A stretch of DNA of 64,000 bases from Polynucleobacter kasalickyi (GTDB taxonomy: Bacteria > Pseudomonadota > Gammaproteobacteria > Burkholderiales > Burkholderiaceae): positions 186,001-250,000 of the forward strand of contig NZ_FWXJ01000001.1 in assembly GCF_900176405.1 (NCBI RefSeq), read 5' to 3'. Positions 63,219-64,000 of this stretch are shown here, piece by piece. Both the position numbers and the translations under genes were made by a program. The notes under the pieces are model-generated. The model was not told the origin of the DNA. It did not search any database and saw only the letters and a list, made by a program, of their open reading frames with translations. Position 1 is the first letter of the stretch. Every line of letters begins with the position of its first letter.

Positions 63219-63998
63219 TTATTGGGGTTTTACTAAACTATTTTTCAGGATGGCTTCAAAAATAATGGCGTTATCTAAATGGCCATTACCCTGTGCTAAC
63301 TCTGTTTCAAGTAATTCGATATAGCGCTGCGCTAACGGGAGATGTTGATCCTTAGCCTGCGCAAGATCCCAGATTAAATGAAAATCTTTCAAGCTTTGAT
63401 CGACTTTACTTTGAGGATTCTGGTACTGGCGTTGCACCATCAGACTACCCTTTACTCCCATCACACTCGAAGCCGCAGCGGAGAGTTGCAAGGTCGCTAA
63501 TAATTTTGCTGGATCTAGCCCTAATTGTTGACCAAATACGAGTCCTTCAGCCATCGACGCACGGTGTAAGCCTAGTACTAAGTTAATCGCTAACTTCGCT
63601 TTACCAGCATCGCCTACTTCGCCAATATGTTGACGTTTAGGTGTCACAATATCTAGTAGAGCGCTCACCTGACTAAACTGAGTTTCATCTCCTCCCATCA
63701 AGCCTAGCGCATCACCTCGCGCAAGTTGCAGACTAGTGCCGGAAATGGGTAGCTCTAAAAAGTGGTGGCCAAGATCGGTAAAGGCTTTGGCAATACGCTT
63801 GATTTCATCAGGGTCACAGGTACTTGTGCAAATGACGGTAATCGGTTCTTTAGGTTGGTCTTTTAGTAAGCCATCAGCTCCTAATAGGGTTGCCTCGACT
63901 TGTGCCGTATTAAATACAGCCAAAAAAATCACTCGACAAGCAGTCCCTAGACCTGGAATTGTACGAATCCGGTCGGCGCCAAACTCTTTACAGCGATT
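63219..63998 (-). CDS. 3-hydroxyisobutyrate dehydrogenase-like reductase, 5' end cut by window edge
   Basis: The frame continues upstream past position 63932 to the window end, so the true start is outside. The visible part is the end of the NAD-binding domain (GADRIRTIPGLGTACRVIFLAVFNTAQVEATLL), LELPISGTSLQLARGDALGLMGG (substrate loop), VGDAGKAKLAINLVLG with the catalytic lysine, and a C-terminal SLKDFHLIWDLAQ. It is a beta-hydroxyacid dehydrogenase, paralogous to the one at 21530. It is the first visible gene of the operon with the enolase-superfamily enzyme. Confidence 0.88.
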   Translation of the reverse strand, partial: NRCKEFGADRIRTIPGLGTACRVIFLAVFNTAQVEATLLGADGLLKDQPKEPITVICTSTCDPDEIKRIAKAFTDLGHHFLELPISGTSLQLARGDALGLMGGDETQFSQVSALLDIVTPKRQHIGEVGDAGKAKLAINLVLGLHRASMAEGLVFGQQLGLDPAKLLATLQLSAAASSVMGVKGSLMVQRQYQNPQSKVDQSLKDFHLIWDLAQAKDQHLPLAQRYIELLETELAQGNGHLDNAIIFEAILKNSLVKPQ

Positions 63999-64000
63999 TA

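Noticed and set aside
1-64000. CRISPR arrays, tRNA or rRNA genes, IS elements, phage genes
   Set aside because: No regularly spaced long repeats, no tRNA T-arm-like sequences, no transposase or integrase motifs were seen in either strand's frames.

Overview
The window looks like chromosome of a low-GC betaproteobacterium, most likely a freshwater Burkholderiales of the Polynucleobacter type. This is inferred from A+T-leaning coding DNA, tight ATGA-overlap operons, five Bug/TctC-type periplasmic carboxylate receptors, and a NirB-NirD-NasA-YbiB nitrate block. No rRNA, tRNA, CRISPR array, insertion sequence or phage gene was seen. Both ends cut genes: an IlvD/Edd dehydratase at the left edge and a 6-phosphogluconate-dehydrogenase-like reductase at the right.

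Layout. 1-5.6 kb: sugar-acid dehydratase, a decayed minus-strand gene, an acetamidase/formamidase, an SDR, and two gene-poor gaps. 5.6-10 kb: an amino-acid-type ABC importer whose permease and ATPase are fused in one protein, then RidA and a second, larger acetamidase/formamidase. 10-11.4 kb: peptide deformylase tail-to-tail with a solitary ParA-like ATPase. 11.5-19 kb: a Bug receptor divergent from a hydratase, acyl-CoA dehydrogenase, CoA-transferase, MmgE/PrpD and CitE-like lyase set. This resembles the itaconate/citramalyl-CoA pathway and is interrupted by a Phd-Doc toxin-antitoxin module. 19-23 kb: exported hydrolase, Tat amidohydrolase, reductase, cupin. 23-25.4 kb: MnmH and an MFS transporter.

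25.5-37 kb is the most striking part. A complete System I cytochrome c maturation operon (ccmABCDEFGHI) has as its first gene an alpha/beta hydrolase with the hallmarks of BchO, a bacteriochlorophyll-cluster protein. It is divergent from a hemA-dxs operon (tetrapyrrole and isoprenoid precursors). Together these suggest the edge, or a detached part, of a photosynthesis gene cluster, although no bch, puf or crt gene lies in the window.

37-45.2 kb: an assimilatory nitrate/nitrite reduction operon led by a nitrate-binding protein without its own permease. The leader carries an NtrC-like site and several hairpins. 45.5-50.2 kb: two Bug receptors, an aconitase-superfamily LeuCD pair and an isocitrate-lyase/PEP-mutase-family lyase, probably a hydratase-plus-lyase route for a methylated dicarboxylate. 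50.3-55.2 kb: Bug receptor, Ldh-family dehydrogenase, enolase-superfamily dehydratase, GntR/HutC regulator and SMP-30 lactonase. 55.4-58.5 kb: a divergent CoA-ester operon sharing two copies of an 18-bp palindrome with the SMP-30 promoter. 58.7-64 kb: class III aminotransferase, then Bug, Gfo/Idh/MocA, a second enolase-superfamily enzyme and the truncated reductase.

Overall this is a chain of small carboxylate-catabolic islands, each with a high-affinity receptor, around a core of nitrogen assimilation and cytochrome/tetrapyrrole/isoprenoid genes. Functions are read from motifs and gene context; no database search was run.
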